Of a stretch of DNA of 64,000 nt, positions 15,163 through 25,065 are shown one piece after another. Below the pieces are notes generated by a model that saw nothing but the letters and a program-made list of their open reading frames with translations, was not told the DNA's origin and did not search any database. The translations under genes were made by a program, and so were the position numbers. Origin of the DNA: Ferrithrix thermotolerans DSM 19514 (GTDB taxonomy: Bacteria; Actinomycetota; Acidimicrobiia; Acidimicrobiales; CAIXPF01); contig CAMDQT010000006.1 of assembly GCA_945906305.1 (NCBI GenBank), positions 1 to 64,000 on the forward strand. Reading direction: 5' to 3'. How positions within the stretch are numbered: the first letter of the stretch is position 1; each line of letters opens with the position of its first letter.

Positions 15163-17880
15163 TCAATCGGTTTGGGACTTCTTCGCCGCAGGCTTCTTCG
15201 CCGCAGGCTTCTTGACCGCAGGCTTCTTGACCGCAGGCTTCTTGACCGCAGGCTTCTTGACCGCAGGCTTCTTCGCCGCAGGCTTCTTGATGCTCGGACC
15301 ACGATCGCGGCGGTCCTGCAACAGCTCCAAGGCCCGTTCCATCGAGAGTTCCTCGACCGAGTCGCCCTTACGGAGGGATGCATTCGTCTCCCCGTCAGTG
15401 ACATAGGGTCCGAAACGACCCTCCTTGATCACCAACGGTTTGGCGCTGTCTGGATCGGGCCCGAGTTCGCGCAACGGGCCCTTGGAGGCGCCTTGGCCCC
15501 GGCGGCGCTTGGGTTGAGCCAGCAGCTCCAACGCCTCGGTCATGCCGATGGTCAGCAACTGCGACTCGGTTTCGAGGCTGCGGATCTCTTCTCCCTTGCG
15601 AACGAAGGGTCCGAATCGGCCATTTGCCACCACCACGTCGACACCGTCGGCGGCCACGCCCACGGTGCGAGGCAAGGACAGCAGCTTCAACGACTCGGCG
15701 AGCTCGATGCCAGCGGGGTCCATGTCCTTGAACAGCGACCCTCGCTTCGGCTTCGGAGCACCCTTTTCAGTGGGGTCCTCGCCGAGTTGCACGTAGGGCC
15801 CGAACCGGCCGTTACGCACGTACACCGTCAAGCCGCTATCGGGGTCCTGCCCTACCGCGCGGTCACCGCTGGGCTTGGCGAGCAGCTCCAGCGCCTTGTT
15901 CACCGTCAGCTCGTCAGGCGCGAGGTCTTCGGGAATCGACGAGCGTTCGTCCCCACGTTCGACGTAGGGCCCATAGCGACCTACTCGGGCCACCACCTCA
16001 ACCCCGTCAGCGTCCACCCCGAGCGGGATAGTCGAGATCTCCCGGGCGTCGATCGTGTCGAGTCGTTCGGTCAGCATGGTCCGCAAACCGCTGCCGTCCC
16101 CCGGCCTCTCCCCGAAATAGAACCTCGATAGCCACGGACTCATTTCCTCCGTGCCGCCGGCGATGCCGTCGAGATCGTCCTCCATCCGAGCGGTGAAGGC
16201 GTAGTCCACCAGGTTCTCGAAGTGATCTTCGAGCAGGCGTACCAGCGCGAATGCCGTGAAGGACGGCACCAGAGCGGTGCCCTTCTTCCAGACATAGCCA
16301 CGGTCTTGGACCGTGGACATGATCGACGCATAGGTCGACGGCCGCCCCACGCCGAGGTCCTCAAGACGCTTGACCAACGAGGCTTCGGTGTAACGAGCAG
16401 GTGGTTGGGTTTCGTGACCTTTGGCCTGGAGGTCCTCGGAGCGCAAACCGTCTCCGACCGCTACCGCCGGCAAGCGCCGCTCTTCAGCCGCGTCCTCGGC
16501 CGCGTCGTCGGTGTCTTCGACGTACACCCGCTGGAAGCCAGCGTGGGTGATCACGGTCCCACTGGCGTTGAAGGACGCCCTCCGTCCGTTAGCCGTGGCA
16601 CCGTCGAGGCGGACGGTAGCGGTGTTGCCGACGGCATCGGTCATCTGCGAGGCGATGGTGCGCTGCCAGATCAACTCGTAGACCCGGGACTCGACCGATC
16701 GACCGCCGAGCGCACCGCTCACTTCTTCGGGGCTGCGGAACCGCTCACCCGCGGGACGGATGGCCTCATGGGCCTCCTGAGCGTTCTTCACCTTCTTCGT
16801 GTACTGCCGTGGCTGTGCGGGCAGGTACTCATGGCCGTAACGCTCGGCGACCACCACACGAGCAGCGGCAAGTGCCGTGTCCGACAGCGTGGTCGAATCG
16901 GTCCGCATGTACGTGATGTAGCCCTGCTCATAGAGGCTCTGGGCCGACCTCATCGTCTGCGCCGAGCTAAGCCGGAGCTTGCGACCGGCCTCTTGTTGGA
17001 GGGTCGAAGTGATGAATGGGGCGGCGGGAGAACGTCGATAGGGCCGCGACTCGACTTGACCAACCGTGAACGGGCGAGCGTCGAGTCCCGACGCGAGAGA
17101 CCGGGCGGCGGCCTCGTCGAGAGCCACGATCCCGGCCTTGTTCAGCTTGCCGTTGCTGTCGAAGTCCTTTCCCGTGGCGACCCGCTGGTCGTCAACCGTC
17201 GCCAGCCGGGCGGTGAACGTGCGGCCCGCATCAGGGCCGGCCAACGCGGCGAAGGTGGCGTCAATGTCCCAGTAGCCAGCGGTGAGGAATCGCATGCGTT
17301 CCCACTCGCGTTCGACCACGATTCGGGTCGCTACTGATTGCACCCGACCCGCAGAACGCGCCGGCGGGACCTTGCGCCACAGCACCTCGGAAACCTTGTA
17401 GCCGTAAATACGGTCGAGGATGCGCCGAGCCTCCTGAGCATCGACAAGCCGGCGATCGATCTCGCGAGGATTGTCGATGGCATGCTGGATCGCCGTCGGG
17501 GTGATCTCGTGGAACACCATGCGTTTGACCGAGATCCGAGTTGGGGGGTTCAACACCTCGAGCAGGTGCCACGCAATGGCTTCGCCTTCGCGATCCTCGT
17601 CGGTGGCGAGATACAACTCGTCCGCATCCTTCAGCAGCTTCTTCAGCCCGCTGACGTGGCTCTTTTTATCGGTGTTGATCAGGTACAGCGGCTTGAAGTC
17701 GTTCTCGACGTCGACCCCGAGGACCTCCCATTTCTTGTAGGGGCCCTCGACATCCTTGGCACCCTTGGGGAGGTCGCGAATGTGGCCGATTGACGACTCG
17801 ACGACGAAATCCTTTCCGAGAAAACCCGCGATGGTGCGGGCCTTGGCGGGTGATTCGACGATTATGAGGCGGTTGCCCAT
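15163..17880 (-). CDS. topA: DNA topoisomerase I
   Basis: 905 residues from ATG 17880 (MGNRLIIVESPAKARTIAGF). Type IA enzyme that relaxes negative supercoils. The TOPRIM acidic motif is in ATDEDREGEAIAWHLL, and the active-site tyrosine is in GYITYMRTDSTTLS near residue 330. Four C-terminal Topo_C repeats are marked by GRYGPYVE, GRFGPYVQ, GRFGPFVR and GRFGPYVT, in place of zinc fingers. It ends in a Lys/Ala/Pro tail. The open frame extends upstream of ATG 17880, but that part is not TopA-like. Confidence 0.97.
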   Translation of the reverse strand: MGNRLIIVESPAKARTIAGFLGKDFVVESSIGHIRDLPKGAKDVEGPYKKWEVLGVDVENDFKPLYLINTDKKSHVSGLKKLLKDADELYLATDEDREGEAIAWHLLEVLNPPTRISVKRMVFHEITPTAIQHAIDNPREIDRRLVDAQEARRILDRIYGYKVSEVLWRKVPPARSAGRVQSVATRIVVEREWERMRFLTAGYWDIDATFAALAGPDAGRTFTARLATVDDQRVATGKDFDSNGKLNKAGIVALDEAAARSLASGLDARPFTVGQVESRPYRRSPAAPFITSTLQQEAGRKLRLSSAQTMRSAQSLYEQGYITYMRTDSTTLSDTALAAARVVVAERYGHEYLPAQPRQYTKKVKNAQEAHEAIRPAGERFRSPEEVSGALGGRSVESRVYELIWQRTIASQMTDAVGNTATVRLDGATANGRRASFNASGTVITHAGFQRVYVEDTDDAAEDAAEERRLPAVAVGDGLRSEDLQAKGHETQPPARYTEASLVKRLEDLGVGRPSTYASIMSTVQDRGYVWKKGTALVPSFTAFALVRLLEDHFENLVDYAFTARMEDDLDGIAGGTEEMSPWLSRFYFGERPGDGSGLRTMLTERLDTIDAREISTIPLGVDADGVEVVARVGRYGPYVERGDERSSIPEDLAPDELTVNKALELLAKPSGDRAVGQDPDSGLTVYVRNGRFGPYVQLGEDPTEKGAPKPKRGSLFKDMDPAGIELAESLKLLSLPRTVGVAADGVDVVVANGRFGPFVRKGEEIRSLETESQLLTIGMTEALELLAQPKRRRGQGASKGPLRELGPDPDSAKPLVIKEGRFGPYVTDGETNASLRKGDSVEELSMERALELLQDRRDRGPSIKKPAAKKPAVKKPAVKKPAVKKPAVKKPAAKKPAAKKSQTD
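15179..15283 (-). repeat. Seven 15-base tandem repeats in the topA tail
   Basis: Seven perfect or near-perfect 15-base units (TTCTTGACCGCAGGC, or TTCTTCGCCGCAGGC on the plus strand) encode KKPAV or KKPAA. They form the basic C-terminal tail of topoisomerase I, likely a DNA-binding element. Because each unit is a whole number of codons, slippage would change tail length without a frameshift. Confidence 0.9.
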
Positions 17881-17935
17881 CGGAGTGACCGTATCGGTAC
17901 CGAACGCCGAACTGTCAAACGAATCTTCCGAGCGA

Positions 17936-18295
17936 TCATTTTTCCTGTTCGACCGACGGGGCCGCGTCGGGGTCCGTACCCATCCCGAACACCGTGCTGA
18001 GGCCCAAAACGCCCAGGACCGTCGATACCGGCGCGGCCGCCGCCACGATGCGTAGGTCGCCTCCGGCGATGCGAGCCCGCCGAAGCGCACCAAGGAGGGC
18101 ACCGATGCCGCTGGAGTCGATGAAGTCGACCAAGCGGAGGTCAAGTTCGATGCGGTGGTGACCCCGCTGGTCGATGTCGAACAGGGCGGAGCGCAACTGG
18201 GGCACGCTGGCGAGATCGACGTCGCCGCTCAGACGGACCGCCATGACCCCGCGGGCCTGGTCGAGGGTGGGTTCGACACCAAGGATGATGACCAT
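17936..18295 (-). CDS. STAS-domain anti-sigma factor antagonist
   Basis: 119 residues from ATG 18295. The core is RLSGDVDLASVPQLRSAL, with the phosphorylatable serine in VDFIDSSGIGALLGALR. Proteins of this family switch partners with anti-sigma kinases in SpoIIAA/RsbV-type cascades. No partner kinase is adjacent. Single gene, divergent from the DUF1998 helicase with 87 bases between starts, and 55 bases upstream of topA. Confidence 0.9.
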   Translation of the reverse strand: MVIILGVEPTLDQARGVMAVRLSGDVDLASVPQLRSALFDIDQRGHHRIELDLRLVDFIDSSGIGALLGALRRARIAGGDLRIVAAAAPVSTVLGVLGLSTVFGMGTDPDAAPSVEQEK

Positions 18296-18382
18296 CCTAG
18301 ACCCGCCCCGACCCGCCCGACTGCCGCGACCCCACTGCCGCGACACGGCTGGAATTACGGCCACGTGAGTTAGCCTGGGCCC

Positions 18383-20719
18383 GTGACGGTGACGCAGGAG
18401 TACTCAAGGGCCTCGGCCCTGGGCTCTCACGCCGTCAACGGCCTCGACGAGGTCGCCGAATTGTTGCGCGCCATGGGAACTGATGGTCGTCTGGTTCACC
18501 TTGAGCGGTTCCGGGCCCGCGACGCGGTCTACGGCTCGTTGCAGCAGCCGCTGCCGGCCGCGATCGAGGCGGCCTTAGGTATCGAGCGGTTGTGGGCCCA
18601 CCAAGCCGCGGCCATCGACCTGGTCCGTGCCGGTCGTTCGGTGGTGGTTGCAACCGGCACCGGCTCGGGTAAATCTCTCTGCTACCAGGCCCCGGTGGCC
18701 GAATCGGTCAGTAATCCGGTTCGGCCGGGAACGTCGCTCCTTCTGTTTCCCACCAAGGCCCTAGCGCAAGACCAACTGCGGGCGCTGCTGTCCATGAAGA
18801 TCCCTCGCATGGCGGCGGCGACCTACGACGGCGATGCAAGCCAGTCCGAGCGGGCCTGGGCGCGGCGTAGCGCCAACGTGGTTCTCACCAACCCAGAGAT
18901 GCTCCACCACGCCATCCTGCCCCACCATGAACGCTGGGCGCGTTTCCTCGCCCGGCTCGATTACATCGTGGTCGACGAATTACACGTATTGCGGGGAATT
19001 TTTGGCAGCCATGTGGCCCAACTGCTGCGGCGACTACGACGGCTGTGCGAGCACTACGGCGCCTCCCCAACGTTCGTGTTCACCTCCGCCACCCTGGGCG
19101 ACGCCGATCGACTGGCCTCGTCGCTGTGCGGCCAGAACGTCACCGCGGTGCTCAACGACGGGTCGCCTCGCGGCGCGCGACTCTTTGCCCTGTGGAATCC
19201 ACCCATCATCGACGAGCGTGGGACCCGGGCATCGTCCAACAGCGAAGCCGCCTCGGTGGCCACCGCGCTGGTCAGAGCGGACCGCCGGACCATCGTGTTC
19301 TGTCGCAGTCGCAAGGGCGCCGAGTTGGTGGCCACCGACGTGAAACGTCGCCTGCCCTCCGCCCTAGGCAACTCGGTGCGGCCCTACCGCAGCGGGTACC
19401 TGGCCGAGGAGCGCCGCAACATCGAACTGGCGTTGTTCACTGGGGAGCTACGCGCCGTGGTGGCCACCTCGGCGCTCGAACTCGGCATCGACGTTGCCGG
19501 GCTCGACGCCTGTGTCCTGACCGGGTTCCCTGGCACGATGGCCTCGATGTGGCAACAAGCGGGCCGGGCGGGCCGAGCCGCGACGGAGGGGGTGACGGTG
19601 CTGGTGGCCGGCGATGACCAACTCGACCAATGGCTGATGCGCCACCCCCGAGAAGTCTTTGAACGGCCGCCGGAACCCGCAGTTATCAACCCGGCCAATC
19701 CCTTCGTCTTGGACCCCCACCTCGAATGCGCCGCCTTCGAGCACCCTCTCACCCCCCATGATGAGCAGTATTGGCCGGATGAGCTCGACACCGGGATCAC
19801 CCGTCTGGCCCTAGCGGACCGCATCAACATCCGTCGACGAGGCCGCACGACCCCCGTGGCCGTGTGGACCGGCCGTGGCTCGCCCAGCCATGGCATCGGC
19901 CTGCGCAGCTCGTCGGCGGCAGAGGTAAAGATCCTCGGCCCTGGCGGCAAGGGCGACTATCAGCTGATCGGCACCGTCGACCTCACCAGCGCTCCGGCGA
20001 TGGTGCACCCGGGTGCGGTCTATCTGCACCAAGGCATCACCTACCGGGTGAGTGACCTCGACCTTGACCAGCGCACGGCGTGGGTGGAGCTCGCCGATGA
20101 CGACGAATACACCTCACCCCGCTCGGAGGTGTCATTTCGGATTCTGCGGACCGAGCGGATCCGCTCGGTGGGAACGGCGCAGTTAGCCATCGGTGAGATC
20201 GAGGTCGTCAGCCAGGTTTCCGGCTATCAGCGCATCGACCTGCGAACGCGACGGACGTTGGGCACCGAGTCCTTGGACCTGCCCGCCAGCGTGCTCCGCA
20301 CACGGGCCATTTGGTACACCTTTGATGAGCAGTTGCTCCAAGTCGCGGCCGTTGCCCCCGAGGAGCAGCCCGGCGCCTTACATGCCCTTGAGCACGCGGC
20401 CATAGCCATGCTCCCGTTGTTCACCATCTGTGACCGCTGGGACGTCGGTGGGGTTTCCACCGTCTTGCATGGGGACACATTGATGCCGACCGTCACGATC
20501 TACGACGGCTATCCGGGCGGGGCCGGTATTGCCGAATTGGCCTTCGATGCAGCCGACCGCCACTTGGCGGAGACCTACGAGGTGCTGCGGCAATGCCCCT
20601 GCGGCGACGGCTGTCCTTCCTGTGTGGTCTCGCCCAAGTGCGGCAATGGCAACGAACCGCTCGACAAAGACGCGGCGCGACGGCTGTTGGCCGCCGTTCT
20701 CGGTTGCACCGCAGCCTGA
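18383..20719 (+). CDS. DEAD/DEAH-box helicase with DUF1998 domain (MrfA/YprA-like)
   Basis: 778 residues from a GTG start. Walker A is GTGSGKSLCYQ near residue 93, Walker B VVDELHVLRG, motif III FTSAT, and motif VI QQAGRAGR. The C-terminal DUF1998 module carries four cysteines in CPCGDGCPSC and a further one in SPKCGNG. In Bacillus, MrfA is a 3'-5' helicase repairing mitomycin adducts with an exonuclease partner, which is not adjacent here. Converges with the Tad operon, stops 14 bases apart. Confidence 0.93.
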   Translation: MTVTQEYSRASALGSHAVNGLDEVAELLRAMGTDGRLVHLERFRARDAVYGSLQQPLPAAIEAALGIERLWAHQAAAIDLVRAGRSVVVATGTGSGKSLCYQAPVAESVSNPVRPGTSLLLFPTKALAQDQLRALLSMKIPRMAAATYDGDASQSERAWARRSANVVLTNPEMLHHAILPHHERWARFLARLDYIVVDELHVLRGIFGSHVAQLLRRLRRLCEHYGASPTFVFTSATLGDADRLASSLCGQNVTAVLNDGSPRGARLFALWNPPIIDERGTRASSNSEAASVATALVRADRRTIVFCRSRKGAELVATDVKRRLPSALGNSVRPYRSGYLAEERRNIELALFTGELRAVVATSALELGIDVAGLDACVLTGFPGTMASMWQQAGRAGRAATEGVTVLVAGDDQLDQWLMRHPREVFERPPEPAVINPANPFVLDPHLECAAFEHPLTPHDEQYWPDELDTGITRLALADRINIRRRGRTTPVAVWTGRGSPSHGIGLRSSSAAEVKILGPGGKGDYQLIGTVDLTSAPAMVHPGAVYLHQGITYRVSDLDLDQRTAWVELADDDEYTSPRSEVSFRILRTERIRSVGTAQLAIGEIEVVSQVSGYQRIDLRTRRTLGTESLDLPASVLRTRAIWYTFDEQLLQVAAVAPEEQPGALHALEHAAIAMLPLFTICDRWDVGGVSTVLHGDTLMPTVTIYDGYPGGAGIAELAFDAADRHLAETYEVLRQCPCGDGCPSCVVSPKCGNGNEPLDKDAARRLLAAVLGCTAA

Positions 20720-20733
20720 CCGAGCCGTACGAA

Positions 20734-21117
20734 TCAGCCGGCCGCCTCGTCGTACATAGTGACCGCTGCCACCAGGACAATTTCGGGCACTGCTTGTCGC
20801 ACCAGGGGAATCACGATCACGCTACGGAAACGAACCGATGCCGTGACCTGATCGTCGTGCCACACCAGGTCGAGAACCAGTCGTTGCCGATCGAGGCCGG
20901 TCGCGGCGAGGGCAACGGCCGATGCCCTCGCCGCGTCCCCTTCGATGGCAGCCACACGCGCCGCTTCCCGCGCCGCATGCAGCACCAACACCTGGTCGCG
21001 CACCACGAGACCTGCCTGAACCACGAGCAATACCAGGGTGAACACCAACGGCAGCACCGCCGCCAACTCAATGGTGGCCTGCCCGCGCTGCGACGGTGCC
21101 ACATCCACGTGGTCCAT
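20734..21117 (-). CDS. TadE-like pilus assembly protein
   Basis: 127 residues. The N-terminal class III prepilin-like motif is GQATIELAAVLPLV, followed by a single hydrophobic helix, then a soluble domain rich in basic and hydrophobic residues. TadE-like minor pilins are membrane-anchored components of Flp/Tad pili. Last gene of the minus-strand Tad operon, 5 bases after the DUF4244 gene. Confidence 0.88.
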   Translation of the reverse strand: MDHVDVAPSQRGQATIELAAVLPLVFTLVLLVVQAGLVVRDQVLVLHAAREAARVAAIEGDAARASAVALAATGLDRQRLVLDLVWHDDQVTASVRFRSVIVIPLVRQAVPEIVLVAAVTMYDEAAG

Positions 21118-21122
21118 GACGT

Positions 21123-21332
21123 TCAGCCTGTTGCGGCAAGAACCCGATCAAACACCAAATCGAACAGCAGACCGATCTTGCCGGTACGAGCGGCCCAAGC
21201 GATAACGAGCAACGCGATGGCCGCGGCGGCGAGCACAACTAGGGCGTACTCGACGGTTGCTTGTCCCTCCTCTCCTCCTGCCGCGCCGCCGCTGCTTCGG
21301 CTACACCGTTCGATCAACCGTCTGCAGGTCAT
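21123..21332 (-). CDS. DUF4244/Flp-like small pilin
   Basis: 69 residues. A hydrophilic leader (to about residue 22) ends before GQATVEYALVVLAAAAIALL, which has the glutamate-tyrosine pair expected near the start of mature Flp pilin. A short C-terminal part follows. It is probably the major pilin subunit. No prepilin peptidase gene is present in the window. A 130-base gap separates it from tadC, which may allow separate expression. Confidence 0.85.
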   Translation of the reverse strand: MTCRRLIERCSRSSGGAAGGEEGQATVEYALVVLAAAAIALLVIAWAARTGKIGLLFDLVFDRVLAATG

Positions 21333-21462
21333 GGGATCACGTCTCTTTTCGCAGTGGAGTCCAAGGCCCCCTTGGGCCCATCAGTTGCCCCTCGGTCGGT
21401 CGCGCCCAACAATTGCAGCACCCCTGGAATGGGCATCACACCGGCGCCGGGGATGAAACCGC

Positions 21463-22197
21463 TCACGGATGCAGACCACGGAGGTTGCCGAGAGCGCCCG
21501 CCAGCATCGGCACCACCGACAACAGCACGAAAGCCGGGAGCACTCCGCCGACGAGCGGGACGAGCAGTTGAACGGGCACTCGTCGGGCGGCCCGCTCGAG
21601 GCGTTGTCGCTCATCGAGACGACGCTCAACCGTCACGGTAGCGAGCCCCGCCGCGGCCGGGGATCCGTGCCGTTCGGTGGCGGCCACGACCCGGGCCAGC
21701 CCGCCAAGTTGCGGTCGGCTACCGCTGGCTAAAGCCTCGAGTTCATCGGCCAACGAAGCCCCACGCTCAACGCGGGAGAGGACCAAACCCAGTTCAGTTC
21801 CCACCTCAGCGCCCAGCCACGGCAGGGCGTCGGCGAGCGCCCGGCGCACGCTCACCCCACCGCTGAGACCCAACTCGACGAGAAGAACCAACACGTCGAC
21901 TCCCTCGGACCATGCTGCGTCGCCACGACGGCGCAAGCTGGCTTCACGAAACCAGCGCCGAGCGGGGACCAGCCCCGCCGCACCGACACCCCACGGAAAG
22001 CAGATTGCGACACCCAACAGGCCCAACCCGACTGCCGCTGACCACCTCGGCAGCATGACCGGGCGATGCAGTCGCGATTTCGTCGGAGGTACTCCACAGG
22101 GCCACCCGGCCTGCGGACCCCCGCGGCGCCGCTGGCGCCAGCCCATCGCCAGGAGCAGAACGTAGGCCAACACCGTGACGCCGGTCAGCACGCTCAT
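21463..22197 (-). CDS. TadC-like type II secretion F-domain membrane protein
   Basis: About 244 residues from ATG 22197, chosen because it overlaps the tadB stop by 4 bases. N-terminal hydrophobic segments come first, then the GspF-type cytoplasmic region (VDVLVLLVELGLSGGVSVRR), and C-terminal helices ending in PVQLLVPLVGGVLPAFVLL. It forms the inner-membrane platform of the Tad machine with TadB. Confidence 0.87.
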   Translation of the reverse strand: MSVLTGVTVLAYVLLLAMGWRQRRRGGPQAGWPCGVPPTKSRLHRPVMLPRWSAAVGLGLLGVAICFPWGVGAAGLVPARRWFREASLRRRGDAAWSEGVDVLVLLVELGLSGGVSVRRALADALPWLGAEVGTELGLVLSRVERGASLADELEALASGSRPQLGGLARVVAATERHGSPAAAGLATVTVERRLDERQRLERAARRVPVQLLVPLVGGVLPAFVLLSVVPMLAGALGNLRGLHP

Positions 22198-23069
22198 GGG
22201 ACGATCGCAGTCAGCCGAATCATCCACGCGGCCGCACCAAGATCGAGGGCGAGGCCCGCCCCGAGACAGGCCACACCAGCGGGCGAACGAAGGAGAAAGT
22301 CGCGTGCCGCACGGTCGCCGGCAGCCAGAAGCACGGCAAAGGCCAGTGGAGCCACCGTCATCACCACCGCGGACAACTGTGCTTGGCTGGCGAGGGAGGA
22401 CGCCTCACGGCGCGCCCGATCGCGTTGGCGTAGCACGGTGGCCAGCCCATCTGCCGTAAGCGCTCGTAGACCGCCTGACATCGTGCCGACCCCGATTGCC
22501 CCCGCCATCAGTCGAACCGCGGGCAACGGCCGCTCCTCGGCCCACATGGCCAGCGCCTCGATCAGGCTGGCACCACCTTGGATCCGAGCGAGCAGTCGGT
22601 CGAGATCTTGGCCGAGCAGACCACTCGACGAACTTGCCACTACCGCCAAGGCTGCGAACGTGCTCGCGCCGCTGCGCAACTGCCGCGCCAAGTCCTCAGC
22701 CGCATCCACCAAGGTCCGCTCGTAGCGGGCTGGCGCACCAAGACGGTACGCCCATCGGGCGATTCCCACCGCACCAAGCACCACCGTCGTTCCGAGGGTT
22801 GCAATCGCACCACCGGCCAAACCCGCCAATACGACGCACGACCCGCCGAGAGCGCACACCGTACTGGTCGGCGCGTTGCGCCAGCGTCGGAGACTTTCCC
22901 TGGGGCCGGCACGGGCAGGGTGGGACCTCTGGCCCGCTTCCGCACCGTCGGCGAGCCTGGCCCAAGCTCGCGCCGCGTAAGAAGCGTTCCTCGCCCACCC
23001 TGCGCTCCAGGCTGCTGCTCCAAGGCACAACGGCGCCATCATCATCGCCCCTGCGCCGGCGCTCACCAT
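22194..23069 (-). CDS. TadB-like type II secretion F-domain membrane protein
   Basis: 291 residues. It contains hydrophobic segments around residues 70-95 and at the C-terminus, and the F-domain signature around [19 protein letters not shown] and [16 protein letters not shown]. Partner of TadC in the platform. The start overlaps the tadA stop by 7 bases and the stop overlaps tadC by 4, so the set is one translational unit. Confidence 0.86.
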   Translation of the reverse strand: MVSAGAGAMMMAPLCLGAAAWSAGWARNASYAARAWARLADGAEAGQRSHPARAGPRESLRRWRNAPTSTVCALGGSCVVLAGLAGGAIATLGTTVVLGAVGIARWAYRLGAPARYERTLVDAAEDLARQLRSGASTFAALAVVASSSSGLLGQDLDRLLARIQGGASLIEALAMWAEERPLPAVRLMAGAIGVGTMSGGLRALTADGLATVLRQRDRARREASSLASQAQLSAVVMTVAPLAFAVLLAAGDRAARDFLLRSPAGVACLGAGLALDLGAAAWMIRLTAIVP

Positions 23070-24235
23070 CGCTCCTCGTCGGCGAGGACAACCCCCGCCC
23101 GGACCAGTGGATGCAACCCCACACCGTTGTGCCAGTCGGCGTCAGCACCCACGGCGATGACCTCCCGAACCCGCCGCTGTCCCTCCTCCCCGCGTGCCAC
23201 GTGCACCACAAGCCGTAACGCGGCCGCGAGTTGGTCTCGTACGAAGCTCGCAGAGAGCGCCGAGTCGCCGAGCAGGGCCAGTGCCTCGAGCCGTCGCAGC
23301 GCATCACGGGGGGAGTTGGCGTGGCACGTTGACATCGAACCTTCATGGCCACTGTTCATGGCCTGCACCATGTCCATGACCTCGTCACCTCTTGCTTCCC
23401 CGACAACGATGCGATCCGGTCGCATCCGTAAGGCGGTTCGCACCAGCGCCCGAATGGTCACTTCACCGACCCCTTCGGTATTTGGCCGTCTGGCCTGCAA
23501 CCGCACGACGTGGGGATGACCCAAGCTCAGTTCGGCCGTGTCTTCGATGGTGACGATTCGCTCCCACGGACCGAGATGAGCGGCGAGGGCATTGAGCAAG
23601 GTGGTCTTCCCCGAGCCGGTGCCACCGGACACCACCAAGTTGCACCGACGGCGCACGGCTTCGGCCAGCAATTCAGCCACCGGGGGTGAGGCGAAATCGG
23701 CCAGGGAGGCGCCGCGCAACACGAAGCGCCGGATCGTGATGCACGGTCCGTCGAGCGCGAGTGGTGGAAGCACGACATTGGCGCGCGAGCCATCGGGCAA
23801 GTGGACATCGGCAATGGGACTGGCCCGGTCGACACGGACCCCGGCCGGCCCGACCAACCGTTCGATCAACCGCTGCACCTCGGCCCCATCGAGCCGGACC
23901 GTCGTACGTTCGACCTGCCCTCGGCGCTCGACCCAAACGACATCCCCATTGACCATCACCTCCGATACCGAGGCATCATCGAGCAACGGCTGCAGGAGCC
24001 CGAGTCCCTCGAAACGGTGCAGCACCGTGTCCGTTGCCGAACGGACCGCGGCCGCAGGCCACAGCGGGGCAGCCCGCCGTAGGGCAGCCGCGACCTCGGG
24101 CCTGCTGTAACGCCCCGACGCCAGCGCCGCCCCGGCGACGAACTCCACGACTGGACCGACGGCGAGGGCCGATTCGGCGGCGCTCGATAACCGATCGGCT
24201 TCTGCTGGATGGGACCGCCTCGACTCAGGCCACAT
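23063..24235 (-). CDS. tadA: TadA/CpaF-family secretion ATPase
   Basis: About 390 residues from ATG 24235. The Walker A motif [14 protein letters not shown], the Asp box (VTIEDTAEL), Walker B-like region [14 protein letters not shown] and the His box region ([17 protein letters not shown]) are all intact, so it should power pilus assembly. An N-terminal segment [20 protein letters not shown] is typical of the family. The open frame continues upstream of 24235, but that part overlaps the MinD-like gene and is not TadA-like. Confidence 0.94.
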   Translation of the reverse strand: MWPESRRSHPAEADRLSSAAESALAVGPVVEFVAGAALASGRYSRPEVAAALRRAAPLWPAAAVRSATDTVLHRFEGLGLLQPLLDDASVSEVMVNGDVVWVERRGQVERTTVRLDGAEVQRLIERLVGPAGVRVDRASPIADVHLPDGSRANVVLPPLALDGPCITIRRFVLRGASLADFASPPVAELLAEAVRRRCNLVVSGGTGSGKTTLLNALAAHLGPWERIVTIEDTAELSLGHPHVVRLQARRPNTEGVGEVTIRALVRTALRMRPDRIVVGEARGDEVMDMVQAMNSGHEGSMSTCHANSPRDALRRLEALALLGDSALSASFVRDQLAAALRLVVHVARGEEGQRRVREVIAVGADADWHNGVGLHPLVRAGVVLADEERW

Positions 24236-24893
24236 GACGCAACCCACGCTGCAACTGACGCGGCGGCCGTGCGAGGAGCAACCCCGCATCAACGGTGCGG
24301 GCCACCGCGAGGTCAACCTCGACCGCCGCCGCGACGGGGACGCCGAGGACCTCGCCGGCATCGTCGGCGCCGAGGACCCGACCCGGCTCGCGTACCACGA
24401 CCAGTCCAGACGGGCGCAAGGGCGCAGCGAGCGCCCGACGCAGTGAGCACAGATCAGGCCTGATCACCAACAGTGACCGGGTGGCTGCTGTCGCCACGGC
24501 CAGCGCGAGTTCCTCGGCCCCGCTGCAGACCGTGCCGAGCGGAACACCACAGTCAACCACGACCGGACGAGGGTCTCGGGCGAGTAAGGCGAGTAACACG
24601 TCAGCCCTGGCGCCGCTGTGCAATGGCCCATTCCCACGGGCCAGCAACGCAAGGCCATCGGTCAAGACAACCTCGGATCGGCGCAACCCATCGGCCGGAA
24701 CACCCGGTCCACCCGCAAGCCAGTCGGCCACGCCCTGTTGATGGTGGGCCGCAACACCCACGATGTCGGGCTGGTCACCACCGAGATCGACCAGCAGCGC
24801 CGCCCCCTCCTCTACTGCCAGGCGATGAGCCAGCGCCGCCGCCACCACCGACACCCCGGCTCCGCCCTTGACCGACCAGCACGCCACGAACAT
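24225..24893 (-). CDS. MinD/CpaE-like protein with altered P-loop, first gene of Tad operon
   Basis: 222 residues with a good GGAGGG ribosome binding site. The N-terminus is ACWSVKGGAGVSVVAAALA. The deviant Walker A of the MinD/ParA family is KGGxGK[ST]; here the signature first lysine is kept but the P-loop lysine is valine. ALLVDLGGDQPDIV matches the switch region. CpaE-type proteins localise the Tad machine at the pole. ATP hydrolysis by this copy is doubtful. Overlaps tadA by 11 bases. Confidence 0.82.
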   Translation of the reverse strand: MFVACWSVKGGAGVSVVAAALAHRLAVEEGAALLVDLGGDQPDIVGVAAHHQQGVADWLAGGPGVPADGLRRSEVVLTDGLALLARGNGPLHSGARADVLLALLARDPRPVVVDCGVPLGTVCSGAEELALAVATAATRSLLVIRPDLCSLRRALAAPLRPSGLVVVREPGRVLGADDAGEVLGVPVAAAVEVDLAVARTVDAGLLLARPPRQLQRGLRHVA

Positions 24894-25065
24894 CTGCGCC
24901 CTCCATGCTCAGATGACACGACGCCACCACGATGGCGCCATGAGATTTCGCTGTGGGGAAGAGCATGAAACTTACTGATAGAGAGCGACAGGTAACAACA
25001 GAATTAGCGGATGTCCATGAAGCCCGGGACGACACGTCGCCATCGGCAGCGGTAACGTGCTCAGC

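Noticed and set aside
15139..16131. Plus-strand open frame of 330 codons within topA
   Set aside because: Antisense to conserved topoisomerase motifs; leucine/arginine-rich repeats arise from the KKPAV codons.
21361..21376. Small inverted repeat CCAAG...CTTGG between tadC and the DUF4244 pilin
   Set aside because: Only five base pairs; too weak to call a terminator or attenuator.
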